This document shows, piece by piece, positions 7,893 through 15,674 of a DNA stretch of 64,000 nucleotides. The position numbers and the translations under genes were made by a program. The notes under the pieces were generated by a model. It was given only the letters and a program-made list of their open reading frames with translations, searched no databases and was not told where the DNA came from. The stretch's first letter is position 1. Every line of letters starts with the position of its first letter. The stretch covers positions 124,001 to 188,000 of the forward strand of contig JAIUPH010000026.1 in assembly GCA_020161065.1 (NCBI GenBank), read 5' to 3'. This stretch comes from Pseudomonadota bacterium. GTDB taxonomy: Bacteria; Pseudomonadota; Gammaproteobacteria; Burkholderiales; Burkholderiaceae_C.

Positions 7893-9518
7893 ATGCCCCG
7901 TGGCGCCGCCGCCGCCCCGAAACCCGAGCCGGCCGCGATCAGCGCCGCGAGCGCTGCTCCCATCAGCGCCGCGAGCGCTGCCCCCATCAGCGCCAAGGGC
8001 GCCCGCATCGCCGCCGACTACCTGCGCCGCATCCTCTCGGCGCGCGTCTACGACGTCGCGCGCGAATCGCCGCTGCAGCCCGCGCGCAGCCTGTCGCGGC
8101 GCCTGGGCAACCACGTGCTGCTCAAGCGCGAGGACCAGCAGGCCGTCTTCAGCTTCAAGCTGCGCGGCGCCTACAACAAGATGGCGCACCTCACGCCGGA
8201 ACAGCTGCGCCAGGGCGTCATCTGCGCGTCGGCCGGCAACCACGCGCAAGGCGTGGCGCTGGGCGCGCGGCGCCTGGGCTGCCGCGCGGTGATCGTGATG
8301 CCGGTCACCACGCCGCGCGTCAAGGTCGACGCCGTGCAGGCGCTGGGCGGCGAAGTGGTGCTGCACGGCGACAGCTATTCCGACGCCTACCTGCACGCCG
8401 CGGCGCTGCAGCAGGAGCAGGCGCTGACCTTCGTGCACCCCTTCGACGACCCCGACGTGATCGCCGGCCAGGGCACGGTGGGCATGGAGATCCTGCGCCA
8501 GCACCAGGGCCCGCTCGACGCCGTGTTCGTCGCCATCGGCGGCGGCGGGCTGATCTCGGGCGTGGCCGCCTACATCAAGGCGGTGCGCCCCGAGGTGCGC
8601 GTGATCGGCGTGCAGACGGTCGACAGCGACGCCATGCTGCGCTCGGTGCGCGCCGGCAAGCGCGTGCAACTGGCCGACGTCGGGCTGTTCGCCGACGGCA
8701 CGGCGGTCAAGCTGGTCGGCGAGGAGACCTTCCGCGTCGCGCGCACGCTGGTCGACGACTACGTGGTGGTCGACACCGACGAGGTCTGCGCCGCGATCAA
8801 GGACATCTTCCAGGACACGCGCAGCGTGATGGAGCCTTCGGGCGCGATGGGCGTGGCCGGCATCAAGCAGTGGGTGGCCCAGCACAAGTGCAAGGGCCAG
8901 ACCTTCGTGGCGGTGACCTGCGGCGCCAACATGAACTTCGACCGCCTGCGCTTCGTCGCCGAACGCGCCGAGTTCGGCGAGCAGCGCGAGGCGCTGTTCG
9001 CGGTGACCATCCCCGAGGAGCGCGGCTCGTTCAAGCGCTTTTGCGAGCTGATCGGCCCGCGCTCGGTGACCGAGTTCAACTACCGCATCTCCGACGAGCG
9101 CGTCGCCCACCTCTTCGTCGGCTTGAGCATCAGCCGCCGCGACGAGGCCGAGCGCATTGAACGCCACCTCGTGCGCCACGGCTTCGCCACCGTCAACCTG
9201 ACCGACGACGAACTGGCCAAGGAGCACGTGCGCCACATGGTCGGCGGCCACTCCGAGCTGGCGCACGACGAGCGGCTGTTCCGCTTCATCTTCCCCGAGC
9301 GGCCCGGCGCCTTGATGCGCTTCCTCGCCGCGCTGCAGCCAAGCTGGAACATCAGCCTCTTCCACTACCGCAACCAGGGCGCCGACTACGGCCGCATCCT
9401 GGTCGGCATCCAGGTGCCGCCGGGCGACGAGAAGGCCTTCCAGCAGTTCCTCAAGTCGCTGGCCTACCCGCACGTCGAAGAGACCGCCAACCCGGTCTAC
9501 CGGCTGTTCCTGCGCTGA
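7893..9518 (+). CDS. ilvA: Threonine ammonia-lyase (threonine dehydratase), biosynthetic
   Basis: IlvA converts threonine to 2-oxobutanoate, the first step of isoleucine synthesis, using PLP. The catalytic domain has the PLP lysine K89 in SFKLRGAYNK, the SAGNHAQG motif and the Gly-rich phosphate loop GGGGLISG. Two C-terminal ACT-like regulatory domains follow, as expected for the allosterically inhibited biosynthetic enzyme. The start is uncertain. The ATG at 7893 gives 541 aa. An ATG at 7851 would give 555 aa. Neither has a good ribosome site, and the extra N-terminus is an Ala/Ser repeat before the conserved IAADYLRRIL. The gene follows a terminated short RNA. Confidence 0.93.
   Translation: MPRGAAAAPKPEPAAISAASAAPISAASAAPISAKGARIAADYLRRILSARVYDVARESPLQPARSLSRRLGNHVLLKREDQQAVFSFKLRGAYNKMAHLTPEQLRQGVICASAGNHAQGVALGARRLGCRAVIVMPVTTPRVKVDAVQALGGEVVLHGDSYSDAYLHAAALQQEQALTFVHPFDDPDVIAGQGTVGMEILRQHQGPLDAVFVAIGGGGLISGVAAYIKAVRPEVRVIGVQTVDSDAMLRSVRAGKRVQLADVGLFADGTAVKLVGEETFRVARTLVDDYVVVDTDEVCAAIKDIFQDTRSVMEPSGAMGVAGIKQWVAQHKCKGQTFVAVTCGANMNFDRLRFVAERAEFGEQREALFAVTIPEERGSFKRFCELIGPRSVTEFNYRISDERVAHLFVGLSISRRDEAERIERHLVRHGFATVNLTDDELAKEHVRHMVGGHSELAHDERLFRFIFPERPGALMRFLAALQPSWNISLFHYRNQGADYGRILVGIQVPPGDEKAFQQFLKSLAYPHVEETANPVYRLFLR
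7938..7994 (+). repeat. 24-bp in-frame tandem repeat at the start of ilvA
   Basis: The unit ATCAGCGCCGCGAGCGCTGC plus 4 nt is present twice (7938-7961, 7962-7985), followed by 9 bp of a third copy. It encodes ISAASAAP repeats upstream of the conserved threonine dehydratase fold. It can expand or contract without a frameshift. Confidence 0.85.
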
Positions 9519-9546
9519 CGGCGCCGGCACCGCGGCCGCGACTGCG

Positions 9547-9552
9547 TAGACT
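9547..9552 (+). promoter_or_regulatory. -10 box 7 bp before the CobT-like start codon
   Basis: TAGACT followed by exactly 7 bp and ATG predicts a transcript that starts at or next to the A of ATG, i.e. leaderless. No ribosome site is visible before the start, which fits. Confidence 0.4.
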
Positions 9553-9559
9553 GCCGCCC

Positions 9560-10660
9560 ATGCAGCCCAACCGTTCGCTGGTCTCGCCCACTTCCCACCC
9601 CGCGCTGGAGCACGAGCTGGAGCAGACGCTGCGCCGGCGCGGCGAGGTCGGCGGCCACCTCGGGCAGCTCGAGGCGCTGGCGCTGCGCCTGGGGCTGATG
9701 CAGCGCAGCCTGAAGCCGCGCTTCACCGATCCGCAATTGCTGGTGTTCGCCGCCGACCACGGCATCGCGGTCGAGGGCATCGCCCCGGCCGACACGCCGC
9801 AGACCCACGAACAGGTGCGGCTGCTGCTCGACGGCTACCTGCCGCTGGCGGCCTTCGCCAAGACGCAGCAGCTCGAGCTGTCGGTGGTGGACTGCGGCGT
9901 CGCCAGCGAGCTGCAGGCGCACGACCGGCTGTTGATGCGCAAGATCGCCCACGGCAGCCGCAACGCGCGCATCGGCGCCGCCATGTCGGCCGACCAGGCG
10001 CAGGCCGCGATGCGCGCGGGTATGCAGTTAGGTCAGCGGCTGCGCGGCAACTTCGCCGTCTTCGCCGGCCTCGGCGTCGGCGCCGACTTCAGCGCCGCGC
10101 TGCTGCTCTCGCGGCTGACCGACTGCCCGCTGACCGACCTGCTGCGCAGCGGCCCCGACATGGGCCGCGACGAATTGTCGCGGCTGGTCCGCCTGGGCCA
10201 GGCCGCGCTGGCGCGCCACCGCGAGGCGGTCGAGCCCTCGCCGGCGCTGGCCGCGCTCGGCGGCTTCGACATCGCGATGATGGCCGGCGTGATGCTGGTG
10301 GCCTCCAGCCGCCGCCACCTGCTGGTCGTCGACGGCATGGCCGCCTGCGCCGCGCTGATGGTGGCCTCGCGCATCGCGCCCGCGGTCACCGACTACTGCG
10401 TGTTCTGCCGCAGCCGCCCGCACCAGGGGCTCGACCAGGCGCTCGGCCTGTTCCACGCCTCGGCGCTGCTGGAGCTGGGCATGGACAGCATGGACGGCAC
10501 CGGCGCCACGCTGGCCTGGCCGCTGATCCGCTGCGCCGCGGCGCTGCTCAGCGACGTCGCCGACGACCACGCGCCGCCCGAAGACCAGCGCTTCGACAGC
10601 CAGCATGGCGAACTCGACGCCGACCCGCTGGCCGGCTTCAGCGGCCCGGCGCTGTACTGA
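9560..10660 (+). CDS. CobT-like phosphoribosyltransferase homologue with altered active site
   Basis: The fold matches nicotinate-nucleotide:dimethylbenzimidazole phosphoribosyltransferase (CobT), which makes the lower ligand of cobalamin. Family landmarks are FAADHG (63-68), an HGSRNARIGAAM segment (131-142), ALGGFDIAMMAG (232-243) and MDGTGATLAWPL (311-322). However, the usual catalytic Glu of the GEGTGA motif is Asp312. The canonical GEMGIGNTT phosphate loop reads AGLGVGADFS (169-178), losing the Glu and the Asn-Thr-Thr. No other cobalamin gene is nearby. It may be a divergent paralogue with a different base or substrate, or a weak enzyme. 366 aa, near normal length. Confidence 0.75.
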   Translation: MQPNRSLVSPTSHPALEHELEQTLRRRGEVGGHLGQLEALALRLGLMQRSLKPRFTDPQLLVFAADHGIAVEGIAPADTPQTHEQVRLLLDGYLPLAAFAKTQQLELSVVDCGVASELQAHDRLLMRKIAHGSRNARIGAAMSADQAQAAMRAGMQLGQRLRGNFAVFAGLGVGADFSAALLLSRLTDCPLTDLLRSGPDMGRDELSRLVRLGQAALARHREAVEPSPALAALGGFDIAMMAGVMLVASSRRHLLVVDGMAACAALMVASRIAPAVTDYCVFCRSRPHQGLDQALGLFHASALLELGMDSMDGTGATLAWPLIRCAAALLSDVADDHAPPEDQRFDSQHGELDADPLAGFSGPALY

Positions 10661-10700
10661 AGCTCTGAAGCGCTGAAGCCCTCAGGCCCGCTGCCCCGCC

Positions 10701-11366
10701 TCAGCGCTGGCCGGGCGGGTTGATGACCTGCGCGCCTTCGGACACCACCGGCTCCGTCCCCTGCATCTGCGGCTGCATCGGTTGCTGCATCTGCGGCTGC
10801 ATCGGCTGCTGCATCTGCGGCTGCGCCGTGCCCGGCAAGCGCACGCCGCGCACCCCGGCGTTGACCGGCGGCGGCACGATCACCGGGCCGCCCGGGTTCA
10901 CGCCCGCCGCGGCCGGTACGCCGGTGGCCGGCGGCGGCAGCGGCGCCAGTTGCAGCGCGATGGTTGCCGGCCCCTGCCGCGGGCCAATGGCCACGGCGCG
11001 CGCCTGCACCGCTTGCAACACATGCTCACCATCGATCACCGCGCCCACGCGGTAGGCGCGCGGCGGCTTGCCGTCCACCGCGATCAGCGCCACGCCTTGC
11101 GAGCGCGCGGCCGCCGCGCGCGGCGCCACCACGCCGATCAGTTGAAAGCGGCTGCTCTCCGGTGGCGCCGCCGGCGCGGCCGCCACCACCGGCGGCGGCG
11201 CCGCGCCGAACAGCGGCGACCAGTCGCCGCCGGCGCCCGGCGTGGCCTGCGCCAGCACCGTCTGCGGCGGCGCCGACAAAGGGCTGGCCGCCAGCTTCAG
11301 GCCCCAGAACACAGCGCTGGCCGCCACCAGGGCCCAGACCAGGAACGTCGACCATCGTGCCCACAT
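10701..11366 (-). CDS. gspC: Type II secretion protein GspC
   Basis: GspC (221 aa) is the bitopic inner-membrane component that contacts the GspD secretin through its periplasmic HR domain. A transmembrane helix lies at about residues 8-27 (STFLVWALVAASAVFWGLKL), followed by a Pro-rich linker. The HR domain includes FQLIGVVAP and AYRVGAVIDGEHVLQAV. Beyond it there is no PDZ domain or coiled coil. The tail is Pro/Gln/Met rich, with imperfect QPQMQQPM repeats. It is divergent from gspG with 21 bp between the start codons, separated in orientation from the other gsp genes. An upstream reading frame continues antisense to gspG/H and was not used. Confidence 0.9.
   Translation of the reverse strand: MWARWSTFLVWALVAASAVFWGLKLAASPLSAPPQTVLAQATPGAGGDWSPLFGAAPPPVVAAAPAAPPESSRFQLIGVVAPRAAAARSQGVALIAVDGKPPRAYRVGAVIDGEHVLQAVQARAVAIGPRQGPATIALQLAPLPPPATGVPAAAGVNPGGPVIVPPPVNAGVRGVRLPGTAQPQMQQPMQPQMQQPMQPQMQGTEPVVSEGAQVINPPGQR
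10761..10823 (-). repeat. 24-bp tandem repeat encoding the Met/Gln/Pro tail of GspC
   Basis: A 24-bp unit is present twice plus 15 bp of a third copy (10761-10784, 10785-10808, 10809-10823). It encodes the repeated QPMQPQMQ peptide at the GspC C-terminus. Copy-number change would keep the frame. Confidence 0.85.
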
Positions 11367-11372
11367 GCGGCG

Positions 11373-11380
11373 ATTATGAT
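11373..11380. promoter_or_regulatory. Shared core of the gspC/gspG divergent promoter
   Basis: The 8-bp ATTATGAT carries both -10 boxes. TATGAT (11375-11380) lies 7 bp before the gspG ATG on the plus strand. CATAAT (11378-11373) lies 6 bp before the gspC ATG on the minus strand. Both mRNAs are predicted to be leaderless, and polymerase binding in one direction should exclude the other. Confidence 0.45.
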
Positions 11381-11387
11381 TCTCCGC

Positions 11388-11819
11388 ATGCGAGCCTCTT
11401 CCCCGCCCCGCCACGCGCGCGGCTTCACGCTGATCGAGCTGATGGTCGTGGTCGTGATCATCGGCGTGCTGGCCGCGCTGATCGTGCCCAACGTGCTCGA
11501 CCGCACCGACGATGCGCGCGTCACCGCCGCCCGCACCGACGTCAACAACCTGGTGCAGGCGCTCAAGCTCTACAAGCTGGACAACCAGCGCTTCCCCAGC
11601 GCCGAGCAAGGGCTGGACGCGCTGGTGCGCAAGCCCACCGCCGGCACCATTCCGCCCAACTGGAAGCCCTACCTCGACAAGCTGCCGGCCGACCCCTGGG
11701 GCCGCCCTTACCAGTACGTCAACCCCGGCGTGAAGGGCGAGATCGACGTCTTCAGCTACGGCGCCGACGGGCAGGCCGGCGGCGAGGGCAAGAATGCCGA
11801 CATCGGCTCCTGGCAGTAG
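11388..11819 (+). CDS. gspG: Type II secretion major pseudopilin GspG
   Basis: GspG (143 aa) forms the periplasmic pseudopilus that pushes substrates through the secretin. The prepilin peptidase site is RHARG/FTLIEL, with Glu at mature position 5, followed by the hydrophobic alpha-helix MVVVVIIGVLAALIVPNV. The C-terminal half has the GspG signature: the RFPSAEQGLDALV region, LPADPWGRPYQYV and the Asp-rich calcium loop near SYGADGQAGGEG. The ATG at 11388 is chosen because a TATGAT box lies 7 bp upstream. The ATG at 11376 would add four residues. It overlaps gspH by 26 bp and heads the gspGHIJKLMNDEF run. Confidence 0.95.
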   Translation: MRASSPPRHARGFTLIELMVVVVIIGVLAALIVPNVLDRTDDARVTAARTDVNNLVQALKLYKLDNQRFPSAEQGLDALVRKPTAGTIPPNWKPYLDKLPADPWGRPYQYVNPGVKGEIDVFSYGADGQAGGEGKNADIGSWQ

Positions 11820-12279
11820 CCGCCGCGCGGCCCTCGGCTTCACGCTGATCGAAGTGATGGTGGTGGTGGCGCTGGTGGCCATCGCCGCCGGCGTCGTCTC
11901 GCTGGCGCTGCGCGACGGCCGCCAGGACCGGCTGGAGCGCGAGGCCGCTCGCCTGTCCGCCCTGCTCGAATCGGCGCGCGCCGAAGCCCGCGCCGCCGCG
12001 CTGCCGGTGCAGTGGCTGCTGACGCCGGAAGCGGCCGACGGGCAGTTCCGCTTCGTCGGGCTGCCGCCGTCGCGCGCGCTGCCCACGCGCTGGCAGGACG
12101 CCGAGGTGGTGGCCCGCATCGACGGCAACCGCGCCAGCCTGGCGCTCGGCCCCGAGGCGCTGATCGGGCCGCAGCGCGTGCTGCTGGCCATCGACGATCA
12201 GGTGATCGCCGTCGCCACCGACGGGCTGCGGCCTTTCAGCGTGCAGCCCGTCGACGTCGCCAACGGCGGCACGCGCTGA
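11794..12279 (+). CDS. gspH: Type II secretion minor pseudopilin GspH
   Basis: GspH (161 aa) is a minor pseudopilin. It has the prepilin cleavage motif AALG/FTLIEVMVVVAL with Glu5 of the mature protein, a hydrophobic N-terminal helix, and a C-terminal beta-rich domain with the SARAEARAAALPVQW helix-strand junction typical of GspH/FimT proteins. It starts 26 bp inside gspG, in another frame, so expression should be coupled to gspG. Confidence 0.93.
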   Translation: MPTSAPGSSRRAALGFTLIEVMVVVALVAIAAGVVSLALRDGRQDRLEREAARLSALLESARAEARAAALPVQWLLTPEAADGQFRFVGLPPSRALPTRWQDAEVVARIDGNRASLALGPEALIGPQRVLLAIDDQVIAVATDGLRPFSVQPVDVANGGTR

Positions 12280-12315
12280 GCCGCGGCCCAGGCCACGCGA
12301 CCACGTCACCACGCC

Positions 12316-12675
12316 ATGCGGCGGCCACGCGGCTTCACGTTGATCGAGGTGCTGGTGGCGCTGGCGGTCGTCGCCATCGCGCTGGCGGCCGGGGCGCGAG
12401 CCGCCGGCGCGCTGACCGACAACGCCGAGCGGCTGCAGCAGGTCACGCTGGCCCAGTGGTGCGCCGACAACCAGCTCGTCAACCTGCGCCTGGCGCGCAC
12501 GCTGCCGGGCATCGGCGACGTCGACTTCAACTGCGAGCAGCTCGGCCGCAGCTTCGCCGGCAAGCTGGTCACGCGGCCCACGCCCAACCCCAACATGCGC
12601 CGCATCGACGCCGTGGTCAGCGACGAGGCCGGCCGCCCGCTGCTCACCTTGTCCACCGTGATGGGCCGGCCATGA
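12316..12675 (+). CDS. gspI: Type II secretion minor pseudopilin GspI
   Basis: GspI (119 aa) nucleates the pseudopilus tip with GspJ and GspK. The leader is very short (MRRPRG), cleaved before FTLIEVLVALAVVAIAL, with Glu5 present. The globular part has WCADNQLVNLRLA and NPNMRRIDAVV segments of the family. The stop overlaps the gspJ start as ATGA. A gap of 36 bp separates it from gspH. Confidence 0.94.
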   Translation: MRRPRGFTLIEVLVALAVVAIALAAGARAAGALTDNAERLQQVTLAQWCADNQLVNLRLARTLPGIGDVDFNCEQLGRSFAGKLVTRPTPNPNMRRIDAVVSDEAGRPLLTLSTVMGRP

Positions 12676-13310
12676 CGACGCGCCGCCGCGCACGCGGCTT
12701 CACGCTGGTGGAGGTGCTGGTCGCCCTCTTCGTGATGGCGCTGATGGCGGCGCTCGGCTGGCAGGGCGTGGACGGCGTGCTGAAGAGCCGCGACATCAGC
12801 CGCGACGCCGTCGACCGCAGCCTGCTGCTGACGGCGCTGATGTCGCAATGGGAGACCGACCTGCAGATGCTGCAGGCCGACACCGGCGTGCCCAGCGCCT
12901 TGAGCTTCGACGGCCGCACGCTGCGCCTGGTGCGGCGCAGCCCCGACGGCGCGGTGCAACTGGTGGCCTGGCAACTGAGCGAGCGCGCCTGGCTGCGCTG
13001 GGCCTCGGCGCCGACCACGCGGCTGGCCGCGCTGCAGCAGGCCTGGCTGCGCAGCCAGCAACTGCAGGGCGCCGAGCCCGAACAGGTGCGGCTGCTCGAC
13101 GGCGTCGACAGCTGGCAGATCTACTTCTACCGCGGCAACGCCTGGACCAACGCGCAGTCGACCGGCGACTTCTCGTCGTCGCCGCCGACGACCGGCGGCA
13201 GCGGCGCGCCGCCGCGCCAGGTGGAACTGCTGCCCACCGGCGTGCGCCTGGTGCTCACGCTCGACGGCAAGACGCTCACCCGCGACATCATGGTCGCCCC
13301 GGCCACATGA
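12672..13310 (+). CDS. gspJ: Type II secretion minor pseudopilin GspJ
   Basis: GspJ (212 aa) is the largest partner of GspI in the pseudopilus tip complex. The prepilin motif RRRARG/FTLVEVLVALFV keeps Glu5. The domain contains the conserved WETDLQML and the WQIYFYRGNAWTN segment. A Ser/Thr/Gly-rich loop (FSSSPPTTGGSG) is probably surface exposed. It overlaps both neighbours by 4 bp (ATGA junctions), so the I-J-K genes are translationally coupled. A frame-compatible upstream extension is only the reading frame antisense to or inside gspH/I and was not used. Confidence 0.93.
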   Translation: MTTRRRARGFTLVEVLVALFVMALMAALGWQGVDGVLKSRDISRDAVDRSLLLTALMSQWETDLQMLQADTGVPSALSFDGRTLRLVRRSPDGAVQLVAWQLSERAWLRWASAPTTRLAALQQAWLRSQQLQGAEPEQVRLLDGVDSWQIYFYRGNAWTNAQSTGDFSSSPPTTGGSGAPPRQVELLPTGVRLVLTLDGKTLTRDIMVAPAT

Positions 13311-14242
13311 CGCGCCCATGCCCACGCCAACGCGGCGCCGCGCTGCTGATCGCGATGATCATCGTCACGCTGGTGGCCACGCTGGCTTCGGCGATGGTCT
13401 GGCACCAGCAGCGCGCGGTCGACGTCGAGACGGCCGAGCGCGCGCGCGCCCAGGCCGCCTGGCTGCTGGAAGGTGCGCTCGACTGGGCCAAGGTGCTGAT
13501 GCGTTCCGGCGCCGACAAGGCCTTTCCGCCCAGCGCCGGCTGGGTCAGCAAGCTGGAGGAGTCGCGGCTGTCGCAGTTCCTCGCCGCCGACCGCGACAAC
13601 AGCGCCGATGCCAACCTCGACGTCTTCCTGTCCGGCGAAATCGGCGACGCGCAAGGCCGCTACAACCTGCGCCGCCTGGTCGGCGACGACGGCAAGGTGG
13701 TGCCGGCCGAGCTGGCCGGGCTGCGCCGCTTGTGCGAGGCCGCCGGCGCCGGCGCCGAGCTGGCCGACGGCCTGGCCGCCGGCCTGGCCGATGCCTGGTA
13801 CGGCCGCAGCGAGAGCGCGGCGCTGCCGCCGGTGCGCATCGAACAGCTCGCCTGGCTGGGGCTCGACGCGGCGCGGCTGGCGCAGGTCGCGCCCTACGTC
13901 GCGCTGCTGCCGGTGCGCACGCCGCTCAACGCCAACACCGCCGAGGCGCCGGCGCTGCTGGCCGCCATCGACGCGCTGGACCTGGGCAACGCGCAGCGGC
14001 TGGTGCAATCGCTCAAGCGCAGCCCGGCGGCCAGCAGCGACGAGCTGCGCGCGCAGCTGCCGGCCAGCGTCACCATCGACGACGGCCGCGTCGGCGTGCG
14101 CTCGAGCTACTTCGAGGTGCTGGGCCGGCTGCGCTACGAAGACCGGCTGCTGCAGGAGCGCTGGCTGCTGGCGCGCAGCAACAACGGCCTCACGCTGCTG
14201 CGGCGCGAGCGGCTGTCGTTCGTCGGCGACGCGACGCGGTGA
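13307..14242 (+). CDS. gspK: Type II secretion minor pseudopilin GspK
   Basis: GspK (311 aa) caps the pseudopilus tip. Its leader ends QRG before AALLIAMIIVTLVATLA, and, as usual for GspK, there is no Glu at mature position 5. A large helical insert carries SAM-like modules (PLNANTAEAPALLAAI is the typical helix-hairpin segment) and the C-terminal strand YFEVLGRLRYEDR. It is ATGA-coupled to gspJ. A 157-bp gap with hairpins follows before gspL. Confidence 0.93.
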   Translation: MTRPCPRQRGAALLIAMIIVTLVATLASAMVWHQQRAVDVETAERARAQAAWLLEGALDWAKVLMRSGADKAFPPSAGWVSKLEESRLSQFLAADRDNSADANLDVFLSGEIGDAQGRYNLRRLVGDDGKVVPAELAGLRRLCEAAGAGAELADGLAAGLADAWYGRSESAALPPVRIEQLAWLGLDAARLAQVAPYVALLPVRTPLNANTAEAPALLAAIDALDLGNAQRLVQSLKRSPAASSDELRAQLPASVTIDDGRVGVRSSYFEVLGRLRYEDRLLQERWLLARSNNGLTLLRRERLSFVGDATR

Positions 14243-14290
14243 CGCTGCGTTCACACGCAGCGTGGCCCCTGCCCCCGGCCGGGGGCGCCC
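14242..14290 (+). repeat. Hairpin-rich spacer between gspK and gspL
   Basis: Two inverted repeats directly follow the gspK stop: ACGCTGCG/CGCAGCGT with a 6-nt loop (14242-14263), then the 16-bp palindrome GCCCCCGGCCGGGGGC (14271-14286). Neither has a T-run, so they are not classical terminators. They may stabilise the upstream mRNA or attenuate gspL. Confidence 0.6.
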
Positions 14291-14399
14291 GACTTCGCGG
14301 CGACAATACAAATCGTCGCGCCCGACGCGAAGCCGCAACCCTTCTTTGCCGGCCGCGGCCCGCGGCGCCCACCCGCCGCGTAGTAGCCTTCAACGTCCG

Positions 14400-15674
14400 A
14401 TGTCCGTGCTCGTGATCCTCCTGCCCCCGCGCCTGCGCGAGGTGGCCGATGCCGGTGCCGATGTCGACCGATCGGGCGGCTTCACCTTCGTCTACAGCAG
14501 CGATGGCCAGACCGTCGCGCGCCAGGGCCGCGCCGCCGCCGCCGAGTTGCCGCGCGCCGACAGCGTGTGCCTGGCCCTGGCCGATGCCGACGTGAGCTGG
14601 CAGCCCCTGGCGGTGCCCAAGGCGCCGGCGGCGCGCCTGCGTGCCGCACTCGGCGCGATGCTCGAAGACGCGCTGCTCGACGACGACGACGCCGTGCACG
14701 CCGCGCTGGCGCCGCAACTCACGCCCGGCCACCGCGGCTGGGTGGCCGTCACGCACAAGGCGCGGCTGCAGCGCGCGCTGGCCGCGCTGCAAGGCGCCGG
14801 CATCACGGTCCACCGCGTGCTGCCGCTGGCCTGGCCCACGCCGCAGGGCCAGGTCCACGTCCTGCCGGCCGAAGTGGAAGGCGAGGAACCGCTGCTGGTC
14901 TGGAGCCACGCCGAGGGCGTGGTCGGCCTGCGCGCCGGCAGCCTGGCGCGCCAGCAGCTCGCCGCCGTCGACCGCAGCCAGCTCGAACGCAGCGCCCACC
15001 CGGCGGCGGTGGCCGCGGCCGAGCGCTGGTTCGAAGGCCCGGTGGCCGTGCGCACCGATGCCGAGCGCGCGCTGCTGGCCACCCGCTCGGGCTGGAACCT
15101 GCTGCAGTTCGACTTGGCGCCGCGCCACCGCGGCCTGCAGGCCGTGCGCGAGGCGCTGCGCCGCCTGGCCGCGCCCGAGTGGCGGCCGGTGCGCATCGGC
15201 GTCCTGGCCTTGGTGGCGCTGCAGGTGATCGGCCTCAACGCCTGGGCCTGGACGCTCGACCGCGCGGTGCAGGACAAGCGCCAGGCGCAGACGCGCTTGT
15301 TGCAAAGCGTGCACCCGCAGGTGCGCTCGGTGCTCGACGCGCCGCTGCAGATGCAGCGCGAGACCGAGGGCCTGCGCGCCGCCGCCGGCCACAGCGGCCC
15401 GGCCGATGCCGAGCCCTTGCTGGCCGCCGCCGCCGCCGCCTGGCCGCCGGGCCAGCCGCCGCTCGCGGCGCTGCGCTTCGAGCCCGGCCGCCTGCTGCTG
15501 ACGCCGGTGGGCTGGGCCGACGCCCAGCACCAGCAGTTTGCGCAGGCGGTGCGCGCCGCCGGCTACCAGGCCGAGCGCCAGGGCCCTGGGGGCGGTGCCG
15601 GTGGCGCCGGTGGTGCTGGTGGTGCTGGTGGCGCGGGCGGCCAGGTCGTCGTCTCGCTGCGCGGAGGGCGTTGA
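14400..15674 (+). CDS. gspL: Type II secretion protein GspL
   Basis: GspL (424 aa) is the inner-membrane anchor of the GspE ATPase. The cytoplasmic actin-like domain covers about residues 1-250 (MSVLVILLPPRLREVADAG onward). One transmembrane helix follows at about 265-285 (IGVLALVALQVIGLNAWAW), then a periplasmic ferredoxin-like domain. Just before the end is an unusual Gly/Ala run (GGGAGGAGGAGGAGG) encoded by a 9-bp repeat. A TAGCCT box lies 10 bp before the start, so gspL may have its own promoter after the hairpin spacer. Coupled to gspM by ATGA. Confidence 0.92.
   Translation: MSVLVILLPPRLREVADAGADVDRSGGFTFVYSSDGQTVARQGRAAAAELPRADSVCLALADADVSWQPLAVPKAPAARLRAALGAMLEDALLDDDDAVHAALAPQLTPGHRGWVAVTHKARLQRALAALQGAGITVHRVLPLAWPTPQGQVHVLPAEVEGEEPLLVWSHAEGVVGLRAGSLARQQLAAVDRSQLERSAHPAAVAAAERWFEGPVAVRTDAERALLATRSGWNLLQFDLAPRHRGLQAVREALRRLAAPEWRPVRIGVLALVALQVIGLNAWAWTLDRAVQDKRQAQTRLLQSVHPQVRSVLDAPLQMQRETEGLRAAAGHSGPADAEPLLAAAAAAWPPGQPPLAALRFEPGRLLLTPVGWADAQHQQFAQAVRAAGYQAERQGPGGGAGGAGGAGGAGGAGGQVVVSLRGGR
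15591..15640 (+). repeat. 9-bp microsatellite encoding Gly-Gly-Ala repeats in GspL
   Basis: Copies of GGTGGTGCT and variants encode GGA repeats in the last 35 residues of GspL. The array is in frame, so slippage alters length only. Confidence 0.8.
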
